Shown here: piece by piece, positions 44,192 through 53,190 of the stretch | Layout: every line of letters starts with the position of its first letter | Position numbering within the stretch: the stretch's first letter is position 1 | From: Bradyrhizobiaceae bacterium | GTDB lineage: Bacteria; Pseudomonadota; Alphaproteobacteria; Rhizobiales; Xanthobacteraceae | Assembly (NCBI GenBank): GCA_020853885.1 | Contig: JADYXZ010000006.1 | Coordinates: 62,001 to 126,000, forward strand | Reading direction: 5' to 3' | DNA length: 64,000 bases | Notes under the pieces: model-generated | What the model was told of the DNA's origin: nothing | What the model saw: the letters and a program-made list of their open reading frames with translations, nothing else | The model's database searches: none | Made by a program: the position numbers and the translations under genes

Positions 44192-44479
44192 ATGATTGGA
44201 GTTGTCTGCCGATTTTCGGCCGTGCTGTGCGCCGCTGCTATCGCCGCGATCGTCGCTGCGCCGGCCACGTACGCGTCCGAGCTCGTGTACAAGCCGATCA
44301 ACCCGGCATTCGGCGGTGACCCGTTCAACGGGACTTTCCTTCTCGAGACGGCGCGCGCGCAGGACGCGCGTGCGCGAACTCCCCCGTATCCGGACATCAA
44401 CATTCCTGATTTCGAGTCGCCGGTCATTATCGTCCCGGGCGGAAACGGCGATACCGAAACAACAATGAGCCAGCAGTAG
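44192..44479 (+). CDS. csgF: Curli assembly protein CsgF
   Basis: 95 residues from the ATG at 44192 (AGGAGGGTG box). Signal peptide to about residue 28, then the CsgF hallmark INPAFGGDPFNGTFLLETAR AQ, which inserts into the CsgG pore and forms its second constriction. The C-terminal part is shorter than in E. coli CsgF (138 residues). It is placed directly before csgG, as expected. Confidence 0.9.
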   Translation: MIGVVCRFSAVLCAAAIAAIVAAPATYASELVYKPINPAFGGDPFNGTFLLETARAQDARARTPPYPDINIPDFESPVIIVPGGNGDTETTMSQQ

Positions 44480-44528
44480 TGTCGTGCGAACAGTGCAAGC
44501 CGGCCTGAGCGGTTTTGGGGGAGAAAAT

Positions 44529-45407
44529 ATGCGGAGGAGCAAGCCTGCGTATCTGGCCGCGCTCTTGTCGTGCCTCTTCTTGGCAGGGTGTCAGACCATG
44601 GCGGGCAGCGTCGAGGATCCCGTTGCCGAGGAGCCGACGCTCATTGCCCCCACGAAAACGTCGCTCGCGCTGCAACTTTTGCCGCCGCCGGCCCGGAGGC
44701 TCGACGTGGCGGTTTATGATTTCCCCGACGTCACGGGCCAGCACAAATCCAGCCATGGCCAGAATTACGCGGAGTTCTCGCGCGCCGTCACGCAGGGCGG
44801 CGCGGAGATTCTGATGGATGTCCTGCGCGAAGCCGGAACCGGAACCTGGTTCGACGTTATCGAACGCAAGCGTCTTCCGGGGCTGTTGCAGGAGCGCAAG
44901 ATCATCGAGTCGACGCGCGCCGCAGCAGGCAAGCGCGCGGCCATGCCGCCCTTGCGCTTTGCCGGGGTTCTGCTGGAGGGCGGCATCATCGGCTATGACT
45001 TCAACGAGACGACCGGTGGCGCCGGTGCGCGCTATCTCGGCATCGGTGGCAGCGTTCAGCATCGTCGCGACGTGGTTACGATCGCGCTCCGCGCCGTCAG
45101 CGTCTCAAGCGGCCGCGTGCTGGCCTCCATCACCACGACGAAGACGATCTATTCGGTCCTGGTGCAAGGCATGACCTTCAAGTTCGTCGGCGTCGACGAG
45201 TTGCTCGAAATCGACGCCGGCTTCTCGAAGAACCATCCCCGGCACCTTGCCGTCCGCGAAGCGATTCAGCTCGCGGTCTACGCGCTCGTCCTGGAGGGTG
45301 TGAAGCTCGGGCTCTGGGGCTTCGCCGATCCCGAAGCGGGGCAGGAGCTCATCGATCGTTACGAGAAGAAATTTGGATCGCAGCGAGTCAGCGGCTACGC
45401 AAATTGA
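44529..45407 (+). CDS. csgG: Curli secretion channel lipoprotein CsgG
   Basis: 292 residues from the ATG at 44529 (GGGGGAG box). Lipobox LFLAGC with Cys21. Family features are VAVYDFPDVTGQHKSS, QGGAEILMDVLREAGTGTWF, VIERKRLPGLLQERKII, GGIIGYDFNETTGG and YLGIGGSVQHRRDVVTIALR. CsgG forms a nonameric outer-membrane pore that exports unfolded curlins. The length is slightly above E. coli CsgG (277). It is the last gene of the operon; no csgE or csgD is present in the window. Confidence 0.95.
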   Translation: MRRSKPAYLAALLSCLFLAGCQTMAGSVEDPVAEEPTLIAPTKTSLALQLLPPPARRLDVAVYDFPDVTGQHKSSHGQNYAEFSRAVTQGGAEILMDVLREAGTGTWFDVIERKRLPGLLQERKIIESTRAAAGKRAAMPPLRFAGVLLEGGIIGYDFNETTGGAGARYLGIGGSVQHRRDVVTIALRAVSVSSGRVLASITTTKTIYSVLVQGMTFKFVGVDELLEIDAGFSKNHPRHLAVREAIQLAVYALVLEGVKLGLWGFADPEAGQELIDRYEKKFGSQRVSGYAN

Positions 45408-45423
45408 CTGCCGCCGCGATTGC

Positions 45424-45969
45424 CTACGTCAGCGGCCCGCACTTCGCTTCCTTGAGCCGCGCCGTCACCGCTTCCAGCACGCCGCGTTCGCGCACGAACG
45501 CGCGGATGAAGACGACCCCTTCCGTGGAGGGGGATTCCACGATCAGCCGGTCGGCGGCCGTGATCTCCTCGTCCTGCGGCAGCGCCGCCCGCTGCTGCGG
45601 CGTCATCAATTGCAGGTCGATCAGCCGCTGCGACGCCGCGCGGTCGTTCAACGCATAATAGGGCAGGCCGTGGCGCGCGTAGAAGGAGACCGACATATAG
45701 TCCGGCGCCAGCGGGATCGTGACGCGCAGCGGCGTTTGCGACAGGTCGTAGCGGCAGGCCGCATGCGCGAACGACGGATCGAGGTTCGGCAGCACCGACT
45801 CGAACGGCGTCGGCGCCGGGATGAGATGCACCCGGTTTGCCGGACCGAGCCGCTCGATGCGCGCGAAGGCATCCTCGAGCGCAAGCCGCGGCAGCGCAAG
45901 CACCGTCGTCAGGTGGACGAGCCCACCGAGCACGAGGCCGATCACGATCGGTACCGGGTCGATGCGCAT
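45424..45969 (-). CDS. DUF1254-domain-like protein
   Basis: 181 residues with one N-terminal membrane segment (IVIGLVLGGLVHLTTVLALP). The soluble part (RVHLIPAPTPFESVLPNLDP, then YDLSQTPLRVTIPLAPDYMS, then FYARHGLPYYALND) matches the N-terminal half of DUF1254/DUF1214 proteins. It lies 3 nt after the DUF1214 gene, so the two halves of a usually single protein are separate, co-transcribed genes. Periplasmic, function unknown. Confidence 0.8.
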   Translation of the reverse strand: MRIDPVPIVIGLVLGGLVHLTTVLALPRLALEDAFARIERLGPANRVHLIPAPTPFESVLPNLDPSFAHAACRYDLSQTPLRVTIPLAPDYMSVSFYARHGLPYYALNDRAASQRLIDLQLMTPQQRAALPQDEEITAADRLIVESPSTEGVVFIRAFVRERGVLEAVTARLKEAKCGPLT

Positions 45970-45972
45970 GGC

Positions 45973-46548
45973 CTAGGGACAATTCACCTGGGTGACGGAC
46001 GGCATTTCCAGCGGCTGGCCGGAACGCGAGGCGAGGCCGATCGGCGCGTCATAGAGCCGGAGCCGGAATACGATCCGATCGCGGTCGCCGGTCGGCAGCC
46101 AGTTCCCGCGCCGCGCGCGCGGGGCGGCCGTGATCTCGAACGAGCCGTCGTGGTTCCAGACGATCTCCGTGCTGTTGAAGCCGTAGCGTTCCGCCGGATT
46201 GTCGATCAGCCGGCCGCGCGTGTCGTAGGCGGTCAGCGTCCAGAAGCGCGCGGCGGGGAGGCGGCCGGCGATGCGCGTCTCGCAGCGTCCGTCGATGCTG
46301 TGGCCGTTGTCCGTGGTCGTCGCCTCGAACACGAGACCGTCGGCGCGCTCGATCGGCAATTGACCGGAGCGCGCGAACACGGCGCGCGCATAGGGGTCCG
46401 CCTCGTCCGTCCCGCTGCGCGGCCACGCGGTCCAGGCGCCGACCTGCACCGCGCCGAAGCCGTTGCTGCGCGCGGACGCGAGCCACGTCAGGCCGAGGCC
46501 CGAAACGGTACCGACGACTAGTGCAATGAGGACGACAATGACGCGCAA
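45973..46548 (-). CDS. DUF1214-domain protein
   Basis: 191 residues with an N-terminal membrane anchor (VIVVLIALVVGTVSGLGLTW). The DUF1214 features RFWTLTAYDTRGRLIDNPAE, RYGFNSTEIVWNHDGSFEIT and a GNWLPTGDRD-type turn are present, ending in VTQVNCP. It partners with the DUF1254-like gene just downstream. Confidence 0.85.
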   Translation of the reverse strand: MRVIVVLIALVVGTVSGLGLTWLASARSNGFGAVQVGAWTAWPRSGTDEADPYARAVFARSGQLPIERADGLVFEATTTDNGHSIDGRCETRIAGRLPAARFWTLTAYDTRGRLIDNPAERYGFNSTEIVWNHDGSFEITAAPRARRGNWLPTGDRDRIVFRLRLYDAPIGLASRSGQPLEMPSVTQVNCP

Positions 46549-46569
46549 GCCTAACCCTCGGGCGTTCGC

Positions 46570-48807
46570 TCAGTTTCCGCTGACGTTCTGCGCCGATGCA
46601 TCCGACGTTGCCGCCCGACGGTCGGGCTGTGCCGCGGCGGACGGCGGCAGTGGCGACGGCGGCGACGCCTCGCGCATAATTTTCTCGATACGAAGCAGTT
46701 GCTGCACGGAGCGGCCGGACAAGGTTGTCGGCCGATGTACCGTCTGCTGATCGGTTCCTGCTGCAGCAAGCGGAATTCCCGTTCGCGGCGGCTGCCCACC
46801 GAGTCCTGCGACAGGCAATGATTCAACTCCCTGATGCGCGTAGGCCATGGCACGTTGCCACGTCATGGCGGGGAGGGAGCCGCCGGTCATGCGGCGGGTG
46901 GGGGAATAGTCGTCGTTGCCGATCCAGATGCCGGCCACGTAGTTGCCCGTGTAGCCCATGAACCAGGCGTCGCGGTAGGCGTTGGTCGTGCCCGTCTTGC
47001 CCGACACGAAGAAGCCGTCGATCCGCGCGCGGCGGCCGGTGCCGTTCTCGACGACGTTGTGGAGCATCTGGTTCATGTCCTCGACGACGCGCAACGGCAG
47101 GATGCGCTCGGGCTTCGGCTCGTCGCGGTCGTGCCGCCAGACCACCTCGCCGAGCGGCGTGCGGATCTCGATCGCCGCATGCGCGTCGGCCTTCATCCCG
47201 CCGTTCGCGAAATGCGCGTAGGACTGCGTGTGCTCGAGAACGGTGAGATCGACCGCACCGAGCGGCATCGGCGCGCTGATCGGAATATCGCTCTTCACCC
47301 CGAGCTTCCGCATGGTCTCTGCGATGTTCTTGCGGCCCACCTTGTCGGCCGTACGCACGGCCGGAATGTTGAGCGAGCGCGTGAGCGCGGTCATCATCGA
47401 GACCGGCCCGGCATAGCCGCCGGAATAGTTCTTCGGGCACCAGTTGCCGTTGCAGTAGGGCGCATCGAGGATGATGTCGGTCGGCTTCATGCCCGCGAGC
47501 AGCGCGGTCGCATAGACGTACGGCTTGAACGACGAGCCCGGCTGCCGCTGCGCGTCGACCGCGCGGTTGAACTGGCTCTCGCCGTAGTCGCGCCCGCCCA
47601 CCATCGCGCGCACGAGCCCGCCGGGATCCATGATCACCATCGCCGCCTGCGACGCGCCGTAATCCTTGCCGAACTGCCGCAGCGACGACTCCACCGCCTC
47701 CTCCGCGCCGTGCTGGATGGCCGGGTCGAGCCCGGTGCGCACCACGAAGACGCGCTCGCTCACCTTGCCGGCCATGCGCCGGTCGATGATGTCGGCGACC
47801 TCGCGATAGGCCCAGTCGAGATAATAGTTCGGCACTTCCTCGTTGCGGCGGTCGATCGCGCGTGCCGGATTGCGCCGCGCGCCGAACACCTGGCCCTCGG
47901 TCATGAAGCCGGCTTCGATCAGGTTGTCGAGCACCGTCGACGCCCGCGCGCGTGCGGCCGCGAGGTTGATGTGCGGCGCAAACCGCGCCGGCGCCTTGAA
48001 CAGGCCCGCGAGCATCGCCGCTTCCGCGAGGTTCACGTCGCGCGCCGACTTGCCGAAGTAATAGACCGCCGCGCCGTCGACGCCGAACGCGCCGCCGCCC
48101 AGGTAAGCGCGGTCGAGATAGAGCTTGAGGATTTCCCGCTTCGTCAGCCGCGTCTCGAGCCAGATGGCGAGGAACGCCTCCTTCACCTTGCGCTCGATCG
48201 TGCGCTCGTTCGACAGAAAAAGGTTCTTGGCGAGCTGCTGCGTGATCGACGAGCCGCCCTGCACCACGCCCTGCGCCTGGATGTTGGTGGTGAGCGCGCG
48301 CGCCGTGCCCGCGAGGTCGATGCCGAAGTGCTCGTAGAAGCGCCGGTCCTCGGTGGCGAGCACCGCTTTGATGAGATGGTCGGGGAATTCCTCGAGCGGC
48401 ACCGTGTCGTTGTGGCGGATGCCGCGCTCGCCGAGCTTGTTGCCGTAGCGGTCGAGGAAGGTGACGGCGAGCTCCTGCTTCTTGATCCAGTCTTCGTCGC
48501 TGGTCTCGTGGAAGGCGGGCACGGCGAGCGCCAGCATGAATACGGCGCCGACGCAGCCGAGCGTGAAGCCCTCCGACACCGCCTCCACCGCGAGCCGCTT
48601 GATGCCGGCGACATAGAAGCGGTCCATGAAGGCGGAATAGTCGTCGTAGCGGGTGCGCAGATAGACGCGCGCCGCGAACAGCGCGTGGTCGAGGCGCGCG
48701 TCGAGGTCGAGGAGGCGGCGCGTCAGGCGGCCCTGGCGCGGCCGCTCGACCGGCGCCTTCTCCGGGGCGGGGCCTTGGCGCTGGCTTTTCGGGCGGCGGA
48801 AGAACAA
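46570..48807 (-). CDS. Class A penicillin-binding protein (PBP1a family)
   Basis: 745 residues. A cytoplasmic basic start, one membrane helix near residues 80-100 (FTLGCVGAVFMLALAVPAF), then a GT51 glycosyltransferase domain (TEDRRFYEHFGIDLAGTARA, GGSSITQQLAKNLFLS, KREILKLYLDRAYLGGGAFG). The transpeptidase domain has the acylation motif PGSSFKPYVYA, then SLN and SGKTGTTNAYRDAWFMGYTG. It polymerises and cross-links peptidoglycan. The C-terminus is disordered and Ser/Pro-rich. It is monocistronic by layout. Confidence 0.94.
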   Translation of the reverse strand: MFFRRPKSQRQGPAPEKAPVERPRQGRLTRRLLDLDARLDHALFAARVYLRTRYDDYSAFMDRFYVAGIKRLAVEAVSEGFTLGCVGAVFMLALAVPAFHETSDEDWIKKQELAVTFLDRYGNKLGERGIRHNDTVPLEEFPDHLIKAVLATEDRRFYEHFGIDLAGTARALTTNIQAQGVVQGGSSITQQLAKNLFLSNERTIERKVKEAFLAIWLETRLTKREILKLYLDRAYLGGGAFGVDGAAVYYFGKSARDVNLAEAAMLAGLFKAPARFAPHINLAAARARASTVLDNLIEAGFMTEGQVFGARRNPARAIDRRNEEVPNYYLDWAYREVADIIDRRMAGKVSERVFVVRTGLDPAIQHGAEEAVESSLRQFGKDYGASQAAMVIMDPGGLVRAMVGGRDYGESQFNRAVDAQRQPGSSFKPYVYATALLAGMKPTDIILDAPYCNGNWCPKNYSGGYAGPVSMMTALTRSLNIPAVRTADKVGRKNIAETMRKLGVKSDIPISAPMPLGAVDLTVLEHTQSYAHFANGGMKADAHAAIEIRTPLGEVVWRHDRDEPKPERILPLRVVEDMNQMLHNVVENGTGRRARIDGFFVSGKTGTTNAYRDAWFMGYTGNYVAGIWIGNDDYSPTRRMTGGSLPAMTWQRAMAYAHQGVESLPVAGLGGQPPRTGIPLAAAGTDQQTVHRPTTLSGRSVQQLLRIEKIMREASPPSPLPPSAAAQPDRRAATSDASAQNVSGN

Positions 48808-49045
48808 GGGGCGTGGCTCGCGGACTCGGTGGGGATGGCGTCTCTATACCACCTCGGGGACGGGGCTGGGGCCGGCATCCGGAAGAGGCGTAAACAGCTT
48901 ATTTTGCGGCGGTTCCGGGCGGCATTGGGGCGCGGCGAAAGTGAATTGGCTGCAATCGCGGACCAAGGGGCCAGGGGCGCCCGCGCCCCGAATGCTGGCT
49001 CAATGCTTTACCCGCCTCTAAGCAGCGTGCAACTTTAGTGAGCAA

Positions 49046-52000
49046 GTGATTTGCGCTGGGGAGACGGGATTGGGGGAGGACAAGGTCGCGGAGGCTGTCT
49101 CGCAGTTCGGTGCGAGCCTCAAGCCGAAACTTTCGAATGTCGCGATTTCCGGCGCCCCCGAGGATCAGCTCCGCGGGCCGCTCGAAACGCTCGTGCGCGA
49201 GCTGGCGGAGGTGGCGGGCCTGCCTACCGGAGCCGTGCATCTTGTTGGTGAGACAACGCAGTCTGACCTGAAGACGCGGCCCGACTTCGCCGTCACCGTG
49301 CGCAAGGCCCTTGTCGGCTTCATTGAGGTGAAGGCGCCGGGCAAGGGCGCCGACCCGCGCAAGTTCAGCGACCAGCATGACAAGGATCAATGGGACAAGC
49401 TGAAGTCGCTGCCGAACCTGATCTATACGGACGGCAATTCGTTTAGCCTATGGCGCGACGGCAAGCTCGAAGATTCCATCGTTCATCTTGAAGGTAATGT
49501 CGAAAGCGCGGGCGCGAAGCTGAAGGCGCCCGCGAAGCTCCTGCCTCTCATCACGGACTTTCTTCAGTGGAGCCCAATTGCGCCGAAGAGCGCCAAGCAG
49601 CTTGCGCAGGTGAGCGCGCGCTTGTGCCGCCTGCTGCGCGACGAGGTGATCGAGCAAATGGATCGCGGCAGCCCTGGCCTGACGGGGCTCGCTGAGGACT
49701 GGCGCAAGCTGCTGTTTCCGCAGGCGGACGATGCGCAATTTGCCGACGGCTATGCGCAGGCGGTGACCTTCGGCCTTCTGGTCGCGCGGGCGCGCGACAT
49801 TTCGCTCGCGTCGGGCGCGGAAGCGGCGGCGCAGGAATTGCGCAAGTCCAATTCGCTGATTGGCACGGCGCTCCGCCTGCTGACCGAGGATTCGTCGAAC
49901 CAGGACGCGCTCAAGACCTCGCTCGGCACGCTGACGCGCGTGCTCGACGAGGTAAACTGGCACACGATCAGCAAGGACAAGCCGGAAGCCTGGCTCTATT
50001 TCTACGAGGACTTCCTCGAAGTTTACGACAACACGTTACGCAAGCGCACCGGCTCCTATTACACGCCGCCGGAAGTTGTGCAGGCGATGGTGAACCTCGT
50101 CGACGAAGCCCTGCGTGGTCCGCTGTTCGAGCGGCCTACGGGCTTTGCCGCGTCTGACGTGGTGGTGGCCGATCCCGCGGTCGGCACCGGCACATTCCTG
50201 CTCGGCGTGCTCCGCCGGATCGCCGAGACAGTGGCGAAGGATCAGGGTGAGGGTGCTGTCCGCGGTGCGATCGAGGCGGCATCGAAGCGCCTGATCGGCT
50301 TCGAGCTACAGTTCGGCCCCTTCGCCGTGGCGCAGCTCCGCCTGATCGCCGAATTGCAGGCGCTGATGCTGAAGCCACCGCTGCCGGAACTTCGCCTCTT
50401 TATTACCGACACGCTCGGCAATCCCTTCATCGAAGAGGAAAAGCTCGGCCAGACCTACGAGCCCATCGCCGTATCGCGGCGCATGGCGAACAAGGTCAAG
50501 AAGGAGGAGCGGATCACGGTCGTGATCGGCAATCCGCCCTACAAGGAAAAAGCCGAAGGCCGCGGCGGCTGGGTGGAGCAGGGCACGGGCGGAAAGCTCG
50601 TTGCACCGCTCGACCGCTGGCGTCCGCCGCCTGAGTGGAAGCTCGGCGCGCACGTCAAGCACCTCAAGAATCTTTATATTTACTTCTGGCGCTGGGCGAC
50701 GTGGAAGGTTTTCGGCGCTGGCAATTATGCAGCGACCGGCAATCCCGACACTGACGAAGAAGGGGTCGTCTGCTTCATCACCGTTGCCGGTTTCCTCAAC
50801 GGTCCCGGCTTCGAGAAGATGCGCGATGACCTGCGCCGCACCTGCTCGGAAATCTGGGTGGTCGATTGCTCGCCGGAGGGACATCAGCCCGCCGTGTCGA
50901 CGCGCATTTTTCAAGGCGTACAGCAGCCGGTCTGCATCGTGCTTGCTGCACGGAAGTTCGCCAAGGATACGAAATATCCAGCGTCCGTTCGCTTTCATGC
51001 TTTGAAGGAAGGACCACGCGAAGAGAAGTTCAAGGAGTTGGGCGGGCTCTCCGTCAAACACACCAAGTGGATCGACTGCCCATCCGATTGGCGCGCTCCG
51101 TTTCTGCCGGCCGCGACCGGCGCATGGGCGGCTTATCCGGCCTTGAGTGACCTGTTCATTTATGACGGTTCCGGGGTGATGCCCGGACGAACCTGGATCA
51201 TCACGCCGGATGCTGAAACGCTAAACAAGCGCTGGCTCAGGCTGACTGGGGAGAAGGATTCCACGAGACAAGAACTTCTGTTTCACCCCCACGAGGGCGG
51301 AGACAAGACCGTCTCGAAAAAGGCAAAGGACGGTTTGGAAGGTCACGAATTCCGGTCCGAAGCGGTCAAGGACGACAAGAAACCCGCGATTGCACCGACG
51401 CGCTATGCTTTTCGTTCGTTCGATCGGCAGTGGATCATTCCCGACGCACGGCTCATCAATCGCGCGAACCCGACGCTCTGGAAAGCGCATTCGCCGCGGC
51501 AGGTTTACATAACAGCACCGGAGGACCGCACGCCGACAGCCGGTCCCGCAATCTCACTAGCGGGTCTCGTCCCCGATCTGCATCACTATCATGGACGCGG
51601 CGGCCGCGTTTATCCGCTTTGGCGCGACCGGAGCGCCAAAGATCCGGAACCGAACATCAAGCCCGCCTTGCTGTCGTTCCTCGGCAAAATTTACGGGCGG
51701 ACGGTAAAGGCTGAAGACCTGATGGCCTATGTCGCTGCCGTCATGGCAAATCCCGCTTTCACGGAGCGTTTCAAGAGCGATCTCAAACAGCCGGGCTTGC
51801 ATCTTCCTCTGACGGCTGATGGAAAATTGTTTGCCGAGGCTGTCGCACTCGGCCGCGAGGTGGTCTGGCTGCATTCCTATGGCGAACGGTTTGCCGATCC
51901 CGGCGCAGGACGGCCCAAGGGGCCGCCGCGAATGCCGAAAGAGAACGCACCTCGCATCCCGGCCAAGGGCGCAATCCCGTCTGCGCCTGAGCCGCTGCCG

Positions 52001-52411
52001 GATGCGATGGACTACGACCCCGCGGCGCGGCGGCTGACCGTCGGCAAGGGCTATGTGGAGAACGTCTCGCCGGAAATGTGGGCCTATGAGGTGTCCGGCA
52101 AGCAGGTGCTTTGGCAATGGTTCAGCTATCGGCGCGCCAGCCGGACCAAGCCGCCGATGGGCGACAAGCGTCCGCCTTCGCCGCTGGAGCAGATTGTTCC
52201 GGACGGGTGGTTGCCCGAATACACAACCGACCTGCTGGACCTGCTGCATGTGCTCGGGCGGCTGATCGCGCTGGAGCCGCAGCAGGCCGATTTGTTGAAC
52301 CGCATATGTGCCAGCCGCCTGCTGACCGCCGGCGAATTGGAGAGCGCCGGTGCGCTCACCGCCGCTCCCAATGCCGGACCGGGAAAAAGCAAGAAGAAAG
52401 AGAAGAGCTGA
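49046..52411 (+). CDS. Fused nuclease-methyltransferase restriction enzyme, ISP/IIG-like, no helicase
   Basis: 1121 residues from a GTG; a TTG at 49070 is an alternative. An N-terminal PD-(D/E)xK nuclease is visible as RPDFAVTVRKALVGFIEVKA (Asp80, Glu94, Lys96). Then YYTPPEVVQAMVNLVDEALR, SAM motif I DPAVGTGTFLLGVL (376-389) and catalytic NPPY (496-499) of an adenine-N6 methyltransferase. The C-terminal region with GWLPEYTTDLLDLLHVLGRL matches the type ISP C-terminal/target-recognition class. True type ISP enzymes carry a helicase between nuclease and methylase; none is seen here, so it acts more like type IIG. It probably both modifies and cuts foreign DNA. A small gene follows. Confidence 0.85.
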   Translation: MICAGETGLGEDKVAEAVSQFGASLKPKLSNVAISGAPEDQLRGPLETLVRELAEVAGLPTGAVHLVGETTQSDLKTRPDFAVTVRKALVGFIEVKAPGKGADPRKFSDQHDKDQWDKLKSLPNLIYTDGNSFSLWRDGKLEDSIVHLEGNVESAGAKLKAPAKLLPLITDFLQWSPIAPKSAKQLAQVSARLCRLLRDEVIEQMDRGSPGLTGLAEDWRKLLFPQADDAQFADGYAQAVTFGLLVARARDISLASGAEAAAQELRKSNSLIGTALRLLTEDSSNQDALKTSLGTLTRVLDEVNWHTISKDKPEAWLYFYEDFLEVYDNTLRKRTGSYYTPPEVVQAMVNLVDEALRGPLFERPTGFAASDVVVADPAVGTGTFLLGVLRRIAETVAKDQGEGAVRGAIEAASKRLIGFELQFGPFAVAQLRLIAELQALMLKPPLPELRLFITDTLGNPFIEEEKLGQTYEPIAVSRRMANKVKKEERITVVIGNPPYKEKAEGRGGWVEQGTGGKLVAPLDRWRPPPEWKLGAHVKHLKNLYIYFWRWATWKVFGAGNYAATGNPDTDEEGVVCFITVAGFLNGPGFEKMRDDLRRTCSEIWVVDCSPEGHQPAVSTRIFQGVQQPVCIVLAARKFAKDTKYPASVRFHALKEGPREEKFKELGGLSVKHTKWIDCPSDWRAPFLPAATGAWAAYPALSDLFIYDGSGVMPGRTWIITPDAETLNKRWLRLTGEKDSTRQELLFHPHEGGDKTVSKKAKDGLEGHEFRSEAVKDDKKPAIAPTRYAFRSFDRQWIIPDARLINRANPTLWKAHSPRQVYITAPEDRTPTAGPAISLAGLVPDLHHYHGRGGRVYPLWRDRSAKDPEPNIKPALLSFLGKIYGRTVKAEDLMAYVAAVMANPAFTERFKSDLKQPGLHLPLTADGKLFAEAVALGREVVWLHSYGERFADPGAGRPKGPPRMPKENAPRIPAKGAIPSAPEPLPDAMDYDPAARRLTVGKGYVENVSPEMWAYEVSGKQVLWQWFSYRRASRTKPPMGDKRPPSPLEQIVPDGWLPEYTTDLLDLLHVLGRLIALEPQQADLLNRICASRLLTAGELESAGALTAAPNAGPGKSKKKEKS

Positions 52412-52511
52412 CAAAACCCGTGGGCTGCGGGGACAAATTGTACCGGCTGCTCGCGCCAGCCACCAAGATCGCGCATGATTCTACCGATTCGGCAGCAGGA
52501 TCGAGTGAATC

Positions 52512-52802
52512 ATGGCCTCTTCCCGCCAGGGCGACCTCTTTCAAGGCGGCGAACAGGATGAGCTGTTCGACGACGAAGCGAACACGCCTACCTATTACCC
52601 CGATCCCGACGAAGTCCGCGAGGAGCTGAAGCGGATTCTGGCCGAGGCGCGGGCGGCAAAGACCATGCCGTGGGATGCGCAGCGCGTGTCGCTCTACCGC
52701 ACCATCTTCCCGCAGATGACCCAGTGCCTGCCGGAAGACGAGGGGGCGCAACTGCGTTTCGATTTCGACACCGAGATGGCGCGGCTGGAACAGGCGGCCT
52801 GA
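52512..52802 (+). CDS. Small partner protein of the restriction enzyme, hypothetical
   Basis: 96 residues, 100 nt after the restriction gene on the same strand. Sequence MASSRQGDLFQGGEQDELFD then a charged helical region (PDEVREELKRILAEARAAKT) and TIFPQMTQCLPEDEGAQLRF. I recall similar small genes next to ISP-like methylases in related genomes, so it is likely part of the system. No domain is recognised; the N-terminal DLF motif could be a clamp-binding or docking peptide (speculative). Confidence 0.65.
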   Translation: MASSRQGDLFQGGEQDELFDDEANTPTYYPDPDEVREELKRILAEARAAKTMPWDAQRVSLYRTIFPQMTQCLPEDEGAQLRFDFDTEMARLEQAA

Positions 52803-52817
52803 CCCCACGTCGCCCTA

Positions 52818-52851
52818 CCCGATTAGGGTGGGTTCGTACCCAAATTGGGTA
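52818..52851. promoter_or_regulatory. Two operator-like palindromes ACCC-N5-GGGT, 21 bp apart
   Basis: ACCCGATTAGGGT (52818-52830) and ACCCAAATTGGGT (52839-52851) have identical arms and a centre-to-centre distance of two helical turns. They lie 47 bp upstream of the -35 box of the next module. They could also be part of a terminator for the upstream gene. Confidence 0.4.
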
Positions 52852-52897
52852 GGATGCCGCAACGCCGATCGGGAAACCCTTTTACTGAATAAATTCC

Positions 52898-52926
52898 TTG
52901 ACACCCGCGCGCTGCGCTGCTAGCAA
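52898..52926 (+). promoter_or_regulatory. Promoter of the double-HTH module (TTGACA-N17-TAGCAA)
   Basis: A consensus -35 box follows AATAAATTCC, with TAGCAA after 17 bp. The same architecture (TTGACA-N17-TAGCGT) is found at 62057 before the terminase cluster. Confidence 0.55.
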
Positions 52927-52962
52927 GCGCGCATCCTCCGAAAATCCGTCAAGGCAAACGCC

Positions 52963-53178
52963 ATGCGCTTCGCATATCCGCGGCGCGTGCTGACCGTCCT
53001 TCCGGGCGGACGGCCGAACCCGCGCTCCCTGTCCACGCCTCCGCGCGCAATCTCCGAGCCGCCCGAGCCCGTTTCCGAACCGCTCCGCGGCCGCATCAGC
53101 CGCCCCTACGTCTCGATCGTCGACAACTTCGAGCCCGAAGAGCCTTTTTTCGCGGCCCACTACGTCACGCGCACCTGA
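52963..53178 (+). CDS. Small hypothetical protein
   Basis: 71 residues, first gene after the promoter at 52898. It is Pro/Arg-rich at the start (RRVLTVLPGGRPNPRSLSTP) and acidic-aromatic at the end (PYVSIVDNFEPEEPFFAAHY). No family recognised. It precedes the double-HTH gene by 12 nt, so the two are co-transcribed. Confidence 0.55.
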   Translation: MRFAYPRRVLTVLPGGRPNPRSLSTPPRAISEPPEPVSEPLRGRISRPYVSIVDNFEPEEPFFAAHYVTRT

Positions 53179-53190
53179 GAAAGCCCCGCC

